Shown: piece by piece, positions 62,134-64,000 of the stretch | Position numbering within the stretch: the first letter of the stretch is position 1 | Layout of the letters: each line of letters starts with the position of its first letter | NCBI GenBank assembly: GCA_904393835.1 | Contig: CAJFNC010000002.1 | Coordinates: 1-64,000, forward strand | From: an uncultured Ruminococcus sp. | Lineage (GTDB): Bacteria > Bacillota > Clostridia > Oscillospirales > Acutalibacteraceae | Reading direction: 5' to 3' | DNA length: 64,000 nucleotides | Program-made: the position numbers and the translations under genes | The notes under the pieces: generated by a model | Told to the model about the DNA's origin: nothing | Databases searched by the model: none | What the model saw: only the letters and a program-made list of their open reading frames with translations

Positions 62134-62602
62134 CGGTAACAATATGTTCAATTCCATGATGTTCTTTACTTAAATAGTCTTTTAAAAAACTCGGAAAGGT
62201 TTTGTATTTATCCAAATCTTTAATCGGTATCCAGTGCATTTCTTCTTTTACTCCGTATGTATAGCTGTTGCTGCGGAGTTCTTTTGTGTTGCGGGGCTTC
62301 ATCAAAAAATAAAAGCTAATTTCATGGCAATTAAGTCCCTTTAATGTCCCGGTATTGTTATCAAAGAAATTCTCGTGAATAACCGCCAAACGGTCAATTT
62401 CATAATGAACACCTGTTTCCTCATATACTTCTCTTATAACAGCGTCTTCGGCAGTTTCGCCCATATGCACGCCTCCGCCGATAGAATAATAATAGTTTTC
62501 AAGTTGATTTCCGGCAAACAATACACAACCTTTTTCGATTATGATCGCTCCCGCACGGTAACGAAACCAACTGTTTTCTTTTGTAAAACTGCAATCATAC
62601 AT
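62111..62602 (-). CDS. Nudix hydrolase
   Basis: A 163-aa Nudix-fold protein. The Nudix box runs from Gly44 through GETAEDAVIREVYEETGV (about 48-65), fitting the pattern G-x5-E-x7-R-E-x-x-E-E-x-G. It would hydrolyse a nucleoside diphosphate linked to another group; the substrate is unknown. A GGAG ribosome site lies upstream of ATG 62602. It sits between unrelated genes. Confidence 0.88.
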   Translation of the reverse strand: MYDCSFTKENSWFRYRAGAIIIEKGCVLFAGNQLENYYYSIGGGVHMGETAEDAVIREVYEETGVHYEIDRLAVIHENFFDNNTGTLKGLNCHEISFYFLMKPRNTKELRSNSYTYGVKEEMHWIPIKDLDKYKTFPSFLKDYLSKEHHGIEHIVTDERTHKP

Positions 62603-62643
62603 GGCATATTTACTCCTTAAATTATCATATAATATAGGAATGA

Positions 62644-63495
62644 CTATTCCGTAAATATTCCGATGCTCGAAAACATTTTATGGAGTTTATACTCGTCAAA
62701 CGGCAGATATTCTGCTATTGTAAACCCCACGACATCGCAATTATTTGTAATGCATCTAAGAACTTCACTCAGTTTTTTCACGGTCATTTTACCGCCGCCC
62801 GAGCCGTCGCCTACAAGATCTTTGTTTGCAAAGTAGGTTGAATGGAAAAAATGCTCGTCCAACACATCAATATCAAAATGAACCAATATGTGGTCAAACC
62901 TTTTTACAAATGCCTTTATCTCATCATTTGACACAAAATCCTCGGTCTGTACCTTGTAGTTTACACCCATATCATTTAAAAACTTTTCCTGATATTCGTG
63001 AAGTCCCTGCAAGCCTACGTACAAAATCTCATTCGGCTGAAATTTTGTATTTTTCATCATATTTGTAATCGGCTCTGCTCCGTGTCCCATTAATGAGCCG
63101 AGCACCATAGCGTGGGCATTCGGATAACCGTCATCGGTCGTGGAAACATCGGGGTGAGCGTCAATCCAAATTATACCGACATTGTCATAAATCCCGTGCA
63201 GATAGTCGAACGGCGCAAGAGAAACCATACAGTTGCCGCCGATTGTAATAATTCGGTCGGGCTTTTCATTTTCAATCTTTTTTACAGCGTCTGCAATTCC
63301 CGAGATGACTTCATCCTTTGCGTAAATTCCGTCGATCACGGTTTTTGCCTTACCGTCGGGCGGAAGTACATCTACCTTTACAAGCGGTTGATTATTGTTT
63401 TCGGGCAGAATATGAGCCATCAGGTTTGCACCGAAATAATATGTGTCAAGCCCGCCGCTGACATAGTCAGGATAAAGCAATCTAATTGTTTTCAT
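62644..63495 (-). CDS. arginase/agmatinase-family protein
   Basis: A 283-aa member of the ureohydrolase superfamily. Metal-binding motifs: DAHPD (112-116), NAHAM (about 126-130) and HFDIDVLDE (about 203-211). The first motif, GGDH or GGEH in most members, reads GGNC (86-89), so one manganese ligand His is Cys. The rest of the fold is intact. Substrate unknown: arginase, agmatinase or formiminoglutamase activity cannot be separated from sequence alone. GGAGG precedes the ATG. Confidence 0.8.
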   Translation of the reverse strand: MKTIRLLYPDYVSGGLDTYYFGANLMAHILPENNNQPLVKVDVLPPDGKAKTVIDGIYAKDEVISGIADAVKKIENEKPDRIITIGGNCMVSLAPFDYLHGIYDNVGIIWIDAHPDVSTTDDGYPNAHAMVLGSLMGHGAEPITNMMKNTKFQPNEILYVGLQGLHEYQEKFLNDMGVNYKVQTEDFVSNDEIKAFVKRFDHILVHFDIDVLDEHFFHSTYFANKDLVGDGSGGGKMTVKKLSEVLRCITNNCDVVGFTIAEYLPFDEYKLHKMFSSIGIFTE

Positions 63496-63643
63496 ATTGT
63501 TTTTTCCTCCGTAATTTTAGCTGTTAATATCAGAAATCAAATATACACACTCCACAGGACGAGAGAAAGCAGGAAATCCGTCTTTGTCGCACTTTGGCAA
63601 AACATTTCGTTTGTGGAAACATATCCGCAAAGCTAAATGGAAT

Positions 63644-64000
63644 TTAACGAACCAGCTCTAATTCAAGGCATTTCCAATCTTCATTAAAGATATGGTAATA
63701 TTCTGCTTCATCAGTTAAAACATCATCAAATCCGACAGCTTTATAGCAATTGTAAGCGGGTTTATTATTCTCAAACACTCCGAGTGTGATTTTATCAGCT
63801 TTTAATATTTCAAAAGCATATTTTATCGCCAGTTTGAGCATTTGCTTTCCGTAACCCATTCCGCGTTTTTTGTTATCTACTATGATAAATCCAAAACGAA
63901 GAATAGATTTTTCTTCATCAATAAAACGCATTATCAAATGTCCGACTACGCCGTTTTCATCAAATGCTGTCATTGGATAAAAACTGTCATTGCCAGAAAA
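63644..64000 (-). CDS. GNAT-family N-acetyltransferase, 5' end beyond the window
   Basis: The C-terminal part of a GNAT acetyltransferase. The acetyl-CoA-binding motif A is RGMGYGKQMLKLAI, with upstream FIIVDNKK and the C-terminal NKPAYNCYKAVGF. The frame stays open through an internal ATG at 63973 to the window edge, so the true start lies to the right of 64000. Substrate unknown. Confidence 0.85.
   Translation of the reverse strand, partial: FSGNDSFYPMTAFDENGVVGHLIMRFIDEEKSILRFGFIIVDNKKRGMGYGKQMLKLAIKYAFEILKADKITLGVFENNKPAYNCYKAVGFDDVLTDEAEYYHIFNEDWKCLELELVR

Noticed and set aside
1..64000. CRISPR arrays, insertion sequences, prophage, rRNA genes
   Set aside because: No regularly spaced short repeats, transposase or phage proteins, or rRNA sequence were recognised anywhere in the window.

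Overview
The window reads as chromosome of a low-GC, Gram-positive anaerobe of class Clostridia, most likely a Ruminococcus-type gut bacterium. The main clues are a secreted pullulanase carrying a dockerin and starch-binding modules (the amylosome style known from Ruminococcus bromii), the GlgC/GlgD pair, a FabK-type fatty-acid cluster, an [FeFe] hydrogenase, LytTR/GHKL two-component genes, and strong AGGAGG ribosome sites. The species assignment is inference.

Layout. 1-5.3 kb: a small secreted peptide and a divergent XRE regulator around a perfect palindrome, then a YesL-like membrane protein and a sugar ABC importer without an ATPase. 5.4-9.4 kb: valS, a radical SAM protein and a small hypothetical gene (minus strand). 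9.8-19.8 kb: starch and glycogen, with the dockerin pullulanase followed by glgB-glgC-glgD-glgA. 19.9-24.0 kb: an SDR, glnS and gltX (minus). 24.6-33.0 kb: murA, a WalJ-like hydrolase, rlmH, rqcH, queT behind a preQ1-type riboswitch, a transglutaminase-like lipoprotein and pyrK-pyrD. 33.2-42.0 kb: an AT-rich accessory segment with a broken secreted-peptide gene, two FtsX-like permeases, an ABC ATPase, a LytTR regulator with a frameshifted histidine kinase, a repeat-built surface protein and a DUF3089-like lipoprotein. 42.1-52.2 kb (minus): hydrogenase, PPTase, four tRNAs, hslO, a methyltransferase, a YerC-like regulator, lysC, hom and PBP1A. 52.5-60.9 kb: a BofC-like small protein and the operon fabK-fabD-fabG-fabF-accB-fabZ-accC-accD-accA. 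61.3-64 kb: an acetyltransferase, a Nudix hydrolase, an arginase-family protein and a truncated GNAT.

How the genes fit together. The pullulanase would debranch starch outside the cell, the ABC importer could bring in oligosaccharides, and the glg operon would store surplus glucose as glycogen. The operon's GlgB lacks the catalytic nucleophile and other active-site residues, so it looks like a pseudoenzyme beside the already non-catalytic GlgD. The PPTase could arm the acyl carrier protein used by the fab operon, although acpP and fabH are not in the window.

The least expected structure is a dispersed intergenic repeat of about 125 bp. It folds into four hairpins with compensatory base changes. 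Four full-length copies and two partial ones were found. Every full copy lies just upstream of, and in the same orientation as, a gene (SDR, WalJ-like hydrolase, permease, acetyltransferase), and a 3'-end fragment precedes glgC. It could be a cis-regulatory RNA or a small mobile element. The peptide/ABC/two-component cassette at 33-39 kb carries several apparent lesions and seems to be decaying.
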